Source of the DNA: Hamadaea flava
GTDB taxonomy: Bacteria > Actinomycetota > Actinomycetes > Mycobacteriales > Micromonosporaceae
Assembly (NCBI RefSeq): GCF_024172085.1
Contig: NZ_JAMZDZ010000001.1
Coordinates: 5,642,001-5,706,000 of the forward strand
Direction of reading: 5' to 3'
Length of the DNA stretch: 64,000 bases
Each line of letters opens with the position of its first letter. The first letter of the stretch is position 1. A program made the position numbers and the translations under genes. Below, one piece after another: positions 1-8,200 of the stretch. The notes under the pieces are model-generated. The model saw only the letters and a program-made list of their open reading frames with translations. It had not been told where the DNA came from and did no database searches.

Positions 1-1
1 C

Positions 2-427
2 GCGTACTACAACACGGCGATGCCCCGGTCCCGGGTGCTCGCCGCCCGCTGGGTACGCGACCACAGCAGTCCCGGCGACGTGCTCGCCACCAACGTGCAC
101 TGCCTGCCGGTGAAGTACGTCGGGCAGTGCGATCCGCGCACGTTCTGGCTGTCGGCGTACGCCGAGCGGCGGGTGCTGGTCGAAGGCTGGACGTTCGCGC
201 CCCGGATCGCCGGGGACGCGCTGAAGCCGTTCTGGGATCAGGAGTTGCTGGCGCGCAACGACCGGGCCTTCACCGAGCCGACGCACGACGACCTCGCCGC
301 CCTGAAGGCGGACGGGGTGCGGTGGCTCGTCGCCGACTCCCGGTCAGGTCAGGTCTCGCCGGAGTTGGCGGAGTACGCCGATCTACGGCACACCGAGGGC
401 CAGATCTCGGTCTACGAACTGCGCTGA
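2..427 (+). CDS. C-terminal end of a GT-C-like membrane protein (5' truncated by window edge)
   Basis: Only the last 141 codons are in the window; the frame is open from base 2, so the start lies upstream. The visible part is a soluble C-terminal domain with no membrane segment. It is clearly paralogous to the C-terminus of the 750-residue membrane protein at 8201-10453: both carry a W-(V/L)-R-D-H-S-(S/T)-P-(G/D)-D stretch, a TN-(V/A)-HC element and the block SAYAERRVLVE. Such tails follow multi-spanning segments in actinobacterial proteins of polysaccharide-synthesis type. Function is unknown; a lipid-linked-sugar glycosyltransferase of GT-C fold is a guess from topology of the paralog. It converges on the next gene across a hairpin. 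Confidence 0.75.
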   Translation, partial: AYYNTAMPRSRVLAARWVRDHSSPGDVLATNVHCLPVKYVGQCDPRTFWLSAYAERRVLVEGWTFAPRIAGDALKPFWDQELLARNDRAFTEPTHDDLAALKADGVRWLVADSRSGQVSPELAEYADLRHTEGQISVYELR

Positions 428-436
428 GGTCAACCC

Positions 437-460
437 GCGCTGAGCCGGAGTGCTCAGCGC
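437..460. terminator. Hairpin between convergent genes
   Basis: Nine-bp perfect arms GCGCTGAGC and GCTCAGCGC with a 6-nt loop. It lies 10 bp after the stop of the upstream plus-strand gene and overlaps the stop of the convergent minus-strand gene. There is no clear T-run, so its role as a bidirectional terminator is inferred from position. Confidence 0.5.
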
Positions 461-2172
461 ACTCGCCAGTACCAGACGCCGCCACCGGTCTGCGCCGGCT
501 GCTGGACGATCGTCGTGATCGTGTCGCGCATGGCGTCGGCCGTCTGGCCGCCCTGCTGGAGCACGACGCACTGCGCCCGCCAGTACACGAGGTCCGCCCG
601 GGCGACGGCGAGCTGCCGCGGTGTCAGCTCAGCCGGGTGGCCGGTCTCCCGGGCGGTCATCACGGCGACGTCCATCGTCCGCAGTGAACGGCCCAATCGG
701 CCGCCGCCGTCGCGATCCCGGCTGAAGTAGTACCCGTTGGGTGAGGCGTAGCCCAGCTTGGCGGCCAGCTGCCAGCGCATCTGGAGGTGGAGTACGCCCT
801 CCCGCGTCGTGTCCCCATAGGCGATCAGCGTGCTGCGGCCGTCGGCGCAGGACTGCCACTCGCCTGAGCTGATGAACTCCGGGGCGGGTTTGGCGACGAC
901 CGTGCCGAGGCCGCGCGGCAGAGTCGGAATCAGCGCCACGAGCACCATCGCCGGCCACGCCCAGCGCAGCGTGCCGAGCCGGGCGGCGTGGTCCCAGCTC
1001 ACCGCGATCAGCAGGCCGATCACCGGGATGGCGATGAGCGCCAGGCGTACGACGACGACGTCGCGGAACACCGGCAGATCAGCGACGAGCGTCCACGACC
1101 CTGGTACGCCGATCGCCCGGCCGTGCCACTTGGGCACCACGCCCAACGAGGCGACGCAGGCGAGGACCGCCGTGAAGACGGCGCTGCGGACCCAGACGAT
1201 CCGCCAGAGCCACACCGTCGCCACCACGGCGACGATGATCAGCGGTACGCCGAAGAACGCGGCCTGCTCGCTCGGGTTGGACGAGACCTCGACAGTGCCC
1301 GCTGGACTGCCCGCGATCGAGGCGTCGGCGTACGCCGTGAACGATCCGAGGTCGGCGACATAGCGGCCGCTGGGCAACCCGTGGTACGCGTCCGGCCCCA
1401 GGAACTGCACCCACAGCGGGTAGCCCGCGACCAGCAGGGTGCAGCCCGCGGCGACGCCGAGGCTGAGCATCGCCGGTTTCCACCGCGCGAGAATGATCTG
1501 CGGCCGCTGGATCCCGTAGAAGATGATGAATCCGCCGAGGCCGAGCGCGGTGAGCAGCAGGGTCTCCTCGCCCAGGAGGATCTGCGCGGCGGCCAGCAGG
1601 CCGAGTTCGGCCCCGCGCAGCGGATGCGACCACGACGGGCCCGGCAGGCCGAGGTTCAAGGTCAGCGCCACGAGCAGCGGCACGAAGAATTGGGCGGCGA
1701 TATGTGGATGCCCGTTCGCCTGCGACACCATGCCTGGCGCGAAACCGCAGAACAGTGCGCCGGCGAAGGCGGCGGGAACGGCCGCCCTGAGACGGCGGCG
1801 GAACAAGGCGTACCAAGCGATCGCGGTGCCGGCCAGCGACGCGGTCGCGAGGATCGTGAAGCTCGCACCCGGGCTGAACAGCCAGGTGACCGGGGCCAGC
1901 AGGACGCCGGCCAGCACCACCGACGTGTTGCCCGCCAGGTTCGCCACGGTCGGCGTGCCCAGGATGGGCGCCAGGAACGGATCACCGGCGTGCGAAATGG
2001 ACAGGGCGGTGTGCTGGAGCATCCACTCGAAGAGGATCTGGTCCTGCGGGTTGGTCGCGAGGAGCCGCCCGCCCGGGTCGGCCCACAGGCCACGCAGGAC
2101 GAGAACCGCCGCGAGGACGAATAACGCGGCTGCCGTCAAATCCGGCCAAAACCTCCGCACGACTGCCAGCAT
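454..2172 (-). CDS. Multi-spanning membrane protein, GT-C glycosyltransferase-like
   Basis: A 572-residue protein with a short cytoplasmic N-terminus (MLAVVRRFWPDL), about a dozen hydrophobic segments and a soluble C-terminal domain. The first large loop carries acidic residues (NPQDQILFEW), and a later loop has NGHPH followed by a hydrophobic helix, an arrangement seen in GT-C-fold glycosyltransferases and related actinobacterial membrane proteins. No family is recognised with certainty. I chose the ATG at 2172 because the membrane domain begins directly after it; the frame stays open further upstream but that extension is Arg/His/Gly-rich and looks non-coding. Its neighbours on the far side of the sulfur operon are membrane proteins of similar type. 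Confidence 0.7.
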   Translation of the reverse strand: MLAVVRRFWPDLTAAALFVLAAVLVLRGLWADPGGRLLATNPQDQILFEWMLQHTALSISHAGDPFLAPILGTPTVANLAGNTSVVLAGVLLAPVTWLFSPGASFTILATASLAGTAIAWYALFRRRLRAAVPAAFAGALFCGFAPGMVSQANGHPHIAAQFFVPLLVALTLNLGLPGPSWSHPLRGAELGLLAAAQILLGEETLLLTALGLGGFIIFYGIQRPQIILARWKPAMLSLGVAAGCTLLVAGYPLWVQFLGPDAYHGLPSGRYVADLGSFTAYADASIAGSPAGTVEVSSNPSEQAAFFGVPLIIVAVVATVWLWRIVWVRSAVFTAVLACVASLGVVPKWHGRAIGVPGSWTLVADLPVFRDVVVVRLALIAIPVIGLLIAVSWDHAARLGTLRWAWPAMVLVALIPTLPRGLGTVVAKPAPEFISSGEWQSCADGRSTLIAYGDTTREGVLHLQMRWQLAAKLGYASPNGYYFSRDRDGGGRLGRSLRTMDVAVMTARETGHPAELTPRQLAVARADLVYWRAQCVVLQQGGQTADAMRDTITTIVQQPAQTGGGVWYWRVR

Positions 2173-2489
2173 ATTGTGATCCCCGCCGCCTCGGTTCCGA
2201 GTGCTGAGATGGCGGCCACGGCATCTTGGCCATCGGCGTCCGGACATGGCATTGTGAACGGTATGAGTCCCGCCACGCTCCGTTCCGTGCTGCTGACCGC
2301 TCGGCGGCACGTTGACTACGGGCGTGTGCGCAGCGCTATCTGTCGCCACGGCTGAGCGTCGCCCGAGGACTCCGTCCAGGAGTCACTTCTTGTCCGGGCG
2401 CGCAGGCGCCGGAAGCAATGATGCTTGATCGCGGTCATGCCGCGATATCGGCGTAAAGCGCGCAATCCAAGCATCAGGAGGACGCCGCG
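2173..2489. other. Divergent intergenic region upstream of the sulfite reductase gene
   Basis: This 317-bp gap separates the minus-strand membrane protein from the sulfite reductase gene and must hold both promoters. The only strong structure seen is the nested inverted repeat at 2419-2476 directly before the ribosome binding site. A TTGACT hexamer occurs near 2311 but without a convincing -10 partner. No RNA gene was recognised. Confidence 0.5.
2419..2476 (+). promoter_or_regulatory. Nested inverted repeats in the sulfite reductase leader
   Basis: Outer arms TGATGCTTG (2419-2427) and CAAGCATCA (2468-2476) are perfect 9-bp complements. Inside them ATCGCGG (2428-2434) and CCGCGAT (2440-2446) form a 7-bp hairpin with a 5-nt loop. 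The last base of the outer arm is the first base of the AGGAGG ribosome binding site (2476-2481), so folding of the mRNA could affect translation. It may instead be a regulator operator or a dispersed hairpin element. Confidence 0.45.
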
Positions 2490-4211
2490 ATGGCGACCGA
2501 TACTGACCGCACTTCTGGCGGCTCGCGCGAGCACTCCCCGGCGGCGACTGCCAAACCCGCCGTCCGGCGGAAGCGTGGCGAGGGGCAGTGGGCGCTGGGG
2601 CACCGTGAGCCGCTGAACCCGAACGAGCGGACGAAGAAGGACGACAACCCGCTCAACGTCCGGGCCCGGATCGAGTCGATCTACGCCCACCACGGCTTCG
2701 CCAGCATCGACCCGGCCGACCTGCGGGGCCGGTTCCGCTGGTGGGGCCTGTACACCCAGCGCAAGCCCGGCATCGACGGCGGTCGCACGGCGATCCTGGA
2801 GCCGCACGAGCTGGACGACGAATACTTCATGCTCCGCGTACGCATCGACGGCGGCCAGCTGAGCCTGGAACAGCTGCGGGTGGTCGCCGACATCTCCACC
2901 CGGTACGCCCGGGACACCGCCGACATCACGGATCGCCAGAACATCCAGTACCACTGGATCCGGATCGAGGACATGCCCGCGATCTGGCAGCAGCTGGAAG
3001 CGGTCGGCCTGTCCACCACCGAAGCCTGCGGCGACACGCCCCGCGTCGTGCTCGGCAGCCCGGTCGCCGGGGTCAGCGCGGACGAGCTGGTCGACGCGAC
3101 GCCCGCCATCGACGAGATCGTGGCCAAGTACGTCGGCGACCCGGCGCTGTCCAACCTGCCGCGCAAGTTCAAGACGGTCGTCTCCTGGCTGGCCGACGTT
3201 CCGTACGAGGCCAACGACGTCTCGTTCCTCGGCGTCGTGCACCCCGAGCACGGTCCGGGCTTCGACCTCTGGGTCGGCGGCGGCCTGTCCACCAACCCGA
3301 TGCTCGCTCAGCGCCTCGGCGTCTGGGTGCCGCTCGCCGAGATCCCCGAGGTCTGGAAGGGCGTCGTCGAGGTCTTCCGCGACTACGGCTACCGGCGGCT
3401 GCGCAACCGCGCGCGGCTGAAGTTCCTCGTCGCCGACTGGGGCGTGGCCAAGTTCCGCCAGGTGCTCGAGGACGAGTTCCTCGGTCGCAAGCTGATCGAT
3501 GGTCCGGCTCCCGACCTGCCCGCCCGCCCGATCGACCACATGGGCGCGCACCCGCAGCGCGACGGCTCCTGCTACGTCGGCGCCTCGCCGATCGTGGGTC
3601 GCGTCTCCGGCCCGATGCTCCACTCGCTCGCCGACGTGGCCGAGGCACATGGTTCCCAGCGGGTACGCCTGACGCCGCACCAGAAGCTGCTGGTCCTCGA
3701 CGTGGCGCCCGAGCAGGTCGAGGCGCTCTCCGACGCCCTGGAAGGCATCGGGCTGCAAGCCCGGCCCTCGCAGATCCGGCGGTCGACCATGGCGTGCACC
3801 GGCATCGAGTACTGCAAGCTCGCCATCGTCGAGACCAAGGCGACCGCGGCGGCCGTCATCCACCACATCGAGTCCACCGGCCTCGACCTGCCGATCAGCG
3901 TCAACGTCAACGGCTGCCCCAACGCCTGCGCGCGTACGCAGGTCGCCGACATCGGGCTGAAGGGCCAGTTGGTCCCCGGTCCGGACGGTGAGCTGGTCGA
4001 GGGCTTCCAGGTGCACCTGGGCGGCGGCCTGACCATGGCCCAGGGGCAGCAGTCCGGCTTCGGCCGCAAACTGCGCGGCCTCAAGACCACCACCGCCGAG
4101 CTTCCGTCCTACGTGGAGCGACTGAGCCGGGCGTACCTGGACGGGCGCAAGGACGAGGACGAGGCGTTCGCCGAATGGGTCCAGCGGGCGGACGAAGATG
4201 TCCTCCGGTGA
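2490..4211 (+). CDS. sir: Ferredoxin-dependent assimilatory sulfite reductase (NirA/SirA family)
   Basis: A 573-residue siroheme and [4Fe-4S] enzyme that reduces sulfite to sulfide with six electrons from ferredoxin in the cytoplasm. The four cluster/siroheme cysteines are visible as C436, C442 (MACTGIEYC) and C476, C480 (NGCPNAC). Y88 and C180 are 92 residues apart, the same spacing as the Tyr69-Cys161 covalent pair described in Mycobacterium tuberculosis NirA, which favours sulfite over nitrite as substrate. Siroheme-binding Arg/Lys-rich segments lie between. The start is fixed by AGGAGG 8 bp upstream of ATG. It opens a tightly packed operon with a zinc-ribbon protein, cysH and a ferrochelatase, matching the nirA-cysH-che1 order of mycobacteria. 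Residues 5-16 are encoded by a dispersed repeat (family D). Confidence 0.95.
   Translation: MATDTDRTSGGSREHSPAATAKPAVRRKRGEGQWALGHREPLNPNERTKKDDNPLNVRARIESIYAHHGFASIDPADLRGRFRWWGLYTQRKPGIDGGRTAILEPHELDDEYFMLRVRIDGGQLSLEQLRVVADISTRYARDTADITDRQNIQYHWIRIEDMPAIWQQLEAVGLSTTEACGDTPRVVLGSPVAGVSADELVDATPAIDEIVAKYVGDPALSNLPRKFKTVVSWLADVPYEANDVSFLGVVHPEHGPGFDLWVGGGLSTNPMLAQRLGVWVPLAEIPEVWKGVVEVFRDYGYRRLRNRARLKFLVADWGVAKFRQVLEDEFLGRKLIDGPAPDLPARPIDHMGAHPQRDGSCYVGASPIVGRVSGPMLHSLADVAEAHGSQRVRLTPHQKLLVLDVAPEQVEALSDALEGIGLQARPSQIRRSTMACTGIEYCKLAIVETKATAAAVIHHIESTGLDLPISVNVNGCPNACARTQVADIGLKGQLVPGPDGELVEGFQVHLGGGLTMAQGQQSGFGRKLRGLKTTTAELPSYVERLSRAYLDGRKDEDEAFAEWVQRADEDVLR
2502..2537 (+). repeat. Family D dispersed repeat, copy D1 (inside sir, codons 5-16)
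   Basis: Begins ACTGACCGCACTTCTGGCGG and ends GCACTCC. It matches copies in ddaH (43792-43826, same strand) and, on the opposite strand, in cysH (5061-5097) and the HtrA-like protease (26798-26833). Relative to its gene it is reversed compared with the other three copies and reads TDRTSGGSREHS in the disordered N-terminus. Confidence 0.7.
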
Positions 4212-4380
4212 TCGGGCCTTCCCCAGCTATTGCCCGTATTGCGGGGACGAGGACCTGCGCCCCCATTCCGACGCCCACGGCACCTGGGAGTGCCGTTCCT
4301 GCACCAGAGTCTTCTCGCTGAAGTTCCTCGGCCTACTCAACCCCTCGGAGGCACAGAGTGAGCAGCACCCGAACCGTTGA
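4198..4380 (+). CDS. Small zinc-ribbon protein of the sulfate assimilation operon
   Basis: A 60-residue protein with two CxxC knuckles, CPYC and CRSC, separated by about 18 residues, typical of a structural zinc ribbon. It begins inside the last codons of sir (14-nt overlap) and ends inside the first codons of cysH (23-nt overlap), so the three are almost certainly translationally coupled. A comparable tiny gene between sulfite reductase and cysH is, from memory, present in Streptomyces (SCO6101 position). Function is unknown; a zinc- or Fe-S-linked accessory role for one of the two flanking reductases is an inference from this strict placement. Confidence 0.8.
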   Translation: MSSGDRAFPSYCPYCGDEDLRPHSDAHGTWECRSCTRVFSLKFLGLLNPSEAQSEQHPNR

Positions 4381-5104
4381 CGAACTGGTTGAACTGTCCG
4401 TCCGCGCCGGCAAGGCGCTCGAAGGCAAGCCCGCCGAAGAGATCATCGCCTGGGCGGTGGAGACCTTCGGCGGCCGCTTCGCGGTGACCAGCTCGATGGC
4501 CGACGCCGTCGTGGCCCACCTGGCCTCCCGGGTCGCGCCCGGCATCGACGTCGTCTTCCTCGACACCGGCCTGCACTTCGCCGAGACGCTGCGCGTACGG
4601 GACACGGTGGCGCGCACGATCCCGGTGACGATCCGGTCGGTGCGGCCGGAGTTGACGCTGGCCGAGCAGGACGCCGAATACGGCCCCCGCCTGTACGCCC
4701 GCGACCCGGACCAGTGCTGCTCGCTGCGCAAGGTGCAGCCGCTGGAGAAGGTGCTCGCGGAGTACGACGCCTGGGCCGCCGGGCTCCGCCGCGACGAGTC
4801 GCCGACCCGGGCCAAGACGCCGGTCGTGCACTTCGAGTACGCCCGCAACAAGGTCAAGGTGAACCCGATCGCGGCGTGGACGCAGGACGAGGTCGACGCA
4901 TACATCGAGCGCTATGACATTCCGGTCAACCAGCTGCTCAGCAACGGCTACGGCTCGGTCGGCTGCTGGCCGTGCACTCGGCGTACGGCGGCGGGGGAGG
5001 ACCCCCGGGCCGGGCGCTGGGCGATGTTCGACAAGACCGAATGCGGTCTGCATTCGTCGGGGAGCCTCTTGGGCGAGACGCCAGAAGTGCAGTCAGTGGC
5101 CTGA
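4358..5104 (+). CDS. cysH: Adenylyl-/phosphoadenylyl-sulfate reductase (Fe-S type)
   Basis: A 248-residue thioredoxin-dependent enzyme that reduces activated sulfate to sulfite. The iron-sulfur motif of the APS-preferring type is present: C120-C121 (DQCCSLRK) and C203-x2-C206 (GCWPC), and the catalytic ECGLH has C229. The PP-loop region (residues 42-75) binds the nucleotide. The start is GTG with GGAGG 7 bp upstream, overlapping the zinc-ribbon gene. The stop overlaps the next gene as TGATG. The cysteine pairs imply APS rather than PAPS as natural substrate. The last 15 residues after ECGLH are encoded by a dispersed repeat (family D) and look like an added tail. Confidence 0.93.
   Translation: MSSTRTVDELVELSVRAGKALEGKPAEEIIAWAVETFGGRFAVTSSMADAVVAHLASRVAPGIDVVFLDTGLHFAETLRVRDTVARTIPVTIRSVRPELTLAEQDAEYGPRLYARDPDQCCSLRKVQPLEKVLAEYDAWAAGLRRDESPTRAKTPVVHFEYARNKVKVNPIAAWTQDEVDAYIERYDIPVNQLLSNGYGSVGCWPCTRRTAAGEDPRAGRWAMFDKTECGLHSSGSLLGETPEVQSVA
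5061..5097 (-). repeat. Family D dispersed repeat, copy D3 (C-terminal codons of cysH)
   Basis: Read on the minus strand it starts ACTGACTGCACTTCTGGCG and ends GAGGCTCC, 37 bp. About 32 of 37 positions agree with the copy in the HtrA-like protease. In the cysH frame it encodes GSLLGETPEVQSV, the same frame used by the protease copy (GSLLGEPQEVRSA). Confidence 0.7.
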
Positions 5105-5829
5105 TGACGCCGCTGCTCCTCGTCGCGCACGGGTCCAGAGACCCCCGTGCCAACGCCACGACCCGAGCCCTGGCGAGGGTCGTGGCGGCGGCGCGGCCCG
5201 GCCTCGACGTCCGGGTCTGTTTTCTGGAACTCGCCCTGCCCAGCCCGGCAACCGTGCTCTCGGCGCTGGGCGAGCCGACTATCGTCGTGCCGCTGCTGCT
5301 GACCAACGCGTACCACGGGCGGATCGACCTGCCGGCCCAGGTCGCCGGGTTCGACGTCGCGGTCGCCGCGCCGCTGGGCGGTCCGTCCGAGCACCTGCTC
5401 GCCGGGCTGCGCAAACGGCTCGACGCGGCGATCGGGCGGGACGCGTACGACGGGCTGGTCCTCGCGGCCGCGGGCACCCGCATGGCCGACGCCCGGGTGG
5501 TGGTCGAGCAGGCCGGAGCGAACCTGGGCGCTGCTCTCGGCGTACCAGTGGAAGTCGCTTATGCCGCCGGCGCGACTCCCACGGGCGGTGAGGCTGTCGC
5601 GGCCTTGCGGGCGCGGGGCGCGCGGCGAGTGGCCGTGGCGAGTTACTTCCTGGCCTGCGGACGCCTTTTCGACCTGGTCACGAACAGTGCGGTCGACGCC
5701 GGTGCGGTGGCGGTGGCCGAACCGCTGGGCGCGTCGTGGGATCTGGCGCGGCTGATCCTGGAGCGCTACGAGTGGGCGAGCACGAGCTTGCCGAACACGT
5801 CGCCGGTGGCGAGCTTCTCGAACGCCTGA
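5104..5829 (+). CDS. Sirohydrochlorin ferrochelatase (CbiX/SirB family)
   Basis: A 241-residue two-domain chelatase. The N-terminal half starts MTPLLLVAHGSRDPRA, with the conserved catalytic/metal-binding His in LVAHGSR; the second half repeats the fold around GARRVAVASYFL. It would insert iron into sirohydrochlorin to give siroheme, the cofactor of the sulfite reductase two genes upstream, so the operon makes both enzyme and cofactor. The ATG overlaps the cysH stop (TGATG). The mycobacterial counterpart is che1 next to nirA-cysH. A cobalt chelatase role (CbiX) cannot be excluded, but the context favours iron. Its last 64 nt overlap the 3' end of the convergent quinone oxidoreductase gene. 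Confidence 0.88.
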   Translation: MTPLLLVAHGSRDPRANATTRALARVVAAARPGLDVRVCFLELALPSPATVLSALGEPTIVVPLLLTNAYHGRIDLPAQVAGFDVAVAAPLGGPSEHLLAGLRKRLDAAIGRDAYDGLVLAAAGTRMADARVVVEQAGANLGAALGVPVEVAYAAGATPTGGEAVAALRARGARRVAVASYFLACGRLFDLVTNSAVDAGAVAVAEPLGASWDLARLILERYEWASTSLPNTSPVASFSNA

Positions 5830-6713
5830 CGCGCGTCGGCGAAGGCGAAGACCTCGTCGATCACCGGCCGGACGCCCTGGGTCGCCACCAGGTCGATCAA
5901 TGCGCGCAGCTCGTCGGCGGTGCCCATGCTGGAGCCGAGGATCTGAAGCTCCATCATGAACACCCTGGCCAGCAGTATCTCGGCGCTGCGGCCGGAGGTG
6001 GAGCCGGAGACCACGATGCGCGCGCCGGGCGCGGCGCACTTGAGCGAGTGGTCGAAGGTGGCCGGGCCGACCGTCTCGATCACGACGTCGACCCGCTCGG
6101 GCAGCCGCGCGCCGGGCTCGACGGCGATCGCGCCCAGCGCGGCGATCTTCTCCCGCTTGGCGGCGTCGCGGCTGGTGGCGTAGACGCGCTTGCCCATCGC
6201 GTGGGCGAGGACGACGGCCGCCGTCGCCACGCCGCCGCCGGCGCCCTGGACGAGGACGGCGTCGGCGTCCTGAATCCGGCCCTTGGTCGTCAGCATCCGG
6301 TACGCCGTGAGCCACGCCGTCGGCAGCGCCACCGCGTCCTGAGTGGACATCTGGCCGGGCAGCGGCAGCAGGTTCTCCGCCGGAACGGTGACGTAGTCGG
6401 CGAGGGTGCCCTGATGCTTCTCGCTCAGCAGCGAGAAGCCGCGGGGATCCTTGGCCTCCGGGATCACCGCGTGCACCAGTACGCGCGACCCGTCGTCCGT
6501 CTCGGCGACGGCGTCGCAGCCGAGGATCATCGGCAGCTGTGCCTCGGACAAGCCGACTCCGCGCAGCGACCAGATGTCGTGATGGTTGAGCGCGCTGGCC
6601 AGTACGCGCACGACCGCCCAGCCGGGTTGGGCCTCCGGTTCCGGACGCTCCCCGACTGCGAGCCCGCTCAGCGGGTCCTCCGGATTGATCGCCTCTGCAT
6701 ACACCGCGCGCAT
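5766..6713 (-). CDS. Zinc-independent MDR oxidoreductase (quinone reductase-like)
   Basis: A 315-residue medium-chain dehydrogenase/reductase. The N-terminal GroES-like domain is followed by a nucleotide-binding Rossmann segment VLVQGAGGGVATAAV around residue 155; the cysteine cluster that holds structural zinc in alcohol dehydrogenases is absent, which points to the NADPH:quinone oxidoreductase or enoyl-reductase branch. It has no obvious operon partner, being convergent with the ferrochelatase gene (64-nt overlap) and separated from the malic enzyme gene by a large hairpin. The substrate cannot be predicted. Confidence 0.85.
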   Translation of the reverse strand: MRAVYAEAINPEDPLSGLAVGERPEPEAQPGWAVVRVLASALNHHDIWSLRGVGLSEAQLPMILGCDAVAETDDGSRVLVHAVIPEAKDPRGFSLLSEKHQGTLADYVTVPAENLLPLPGQMSTQDAVALPTAWLTAYRMLTTKGRIQDADAVLVQGAGGGVATAAVVLAHAMGKRVYATSRDAAKREKIAALGAIAVEPGARLPERVDVVIETVGPATFDHSLKCAAPGARIVVSGSTSGRSAEILLARVFMMELQILGSSMGTADELRALIDLVATQGVRPVIDEVFAFADARQAFEKLATGDVFGKLVLAHS

Positions 6714-6742
6714 GGCCCTACCTTACGTGCCGCGTTATCGGG

Positions 6743-6803
6743 TGCAGATCACGGTTATGCATGCCTCGAAGCGCCTAGGAGGCATGCATAACCGTGATCT
6801 GCA
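6743..6803. repeat. Family A palindromic element, copy A1 (intergenic)
   Basis: A perfect 25-bp inverted repeat: left arm begins TGCAGATCACGGTTATGC, right arm ends GCATAACCGTGATCTGCA, with an 11-nt loop. It lies between two minus-strand genes, 15 bp after the malic enzyme stop, so it could also act as that gene's terminator. It is the most symmetrical of the six family A copies. Confidence 0.85.
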
Positions 6804-6817
6804 GGGAGGTCCGGTGA

Positions 6818-7957
<1,140 letters not shown>

Positions 7958-8000
7958 GATTGGGCTCCCAGAGAGAACTTCACTGGCGTGCCGTGCGGTC

Positions 8001-8018
8001 GTCAACAGGTGTGTTGAC
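8001..8018. promoter_or_regulatory. Palindrome upstream of malic enzyme (candidate operator)
   Basis: Perfect GTCAACA-N4-TGTTGAC, centred about 52 bp upstream of the chosen malic enzyme start. The size and symmetry fit a dimeric repressor or activator site. The remaining gap up to 8200 shows no gene. Confidence 0.45.
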
Positions 8019-8200
8019 CCGGCTCGGCGGGCTACGAACGGGAAGGTTACCCGAGGAGATGGCGATCGGGGATGACCCGCGCGCGTCGCGAACTGGGCAG
8101 TTCCGAGGTGCCGGACAGGCCCGAGTGGTGCCCGTCAGCGTACCGCACCGGTCGGCCGGGTTTGCCGCGACCAGGGTGGAGATCTTGTCGTTAACGCGGC

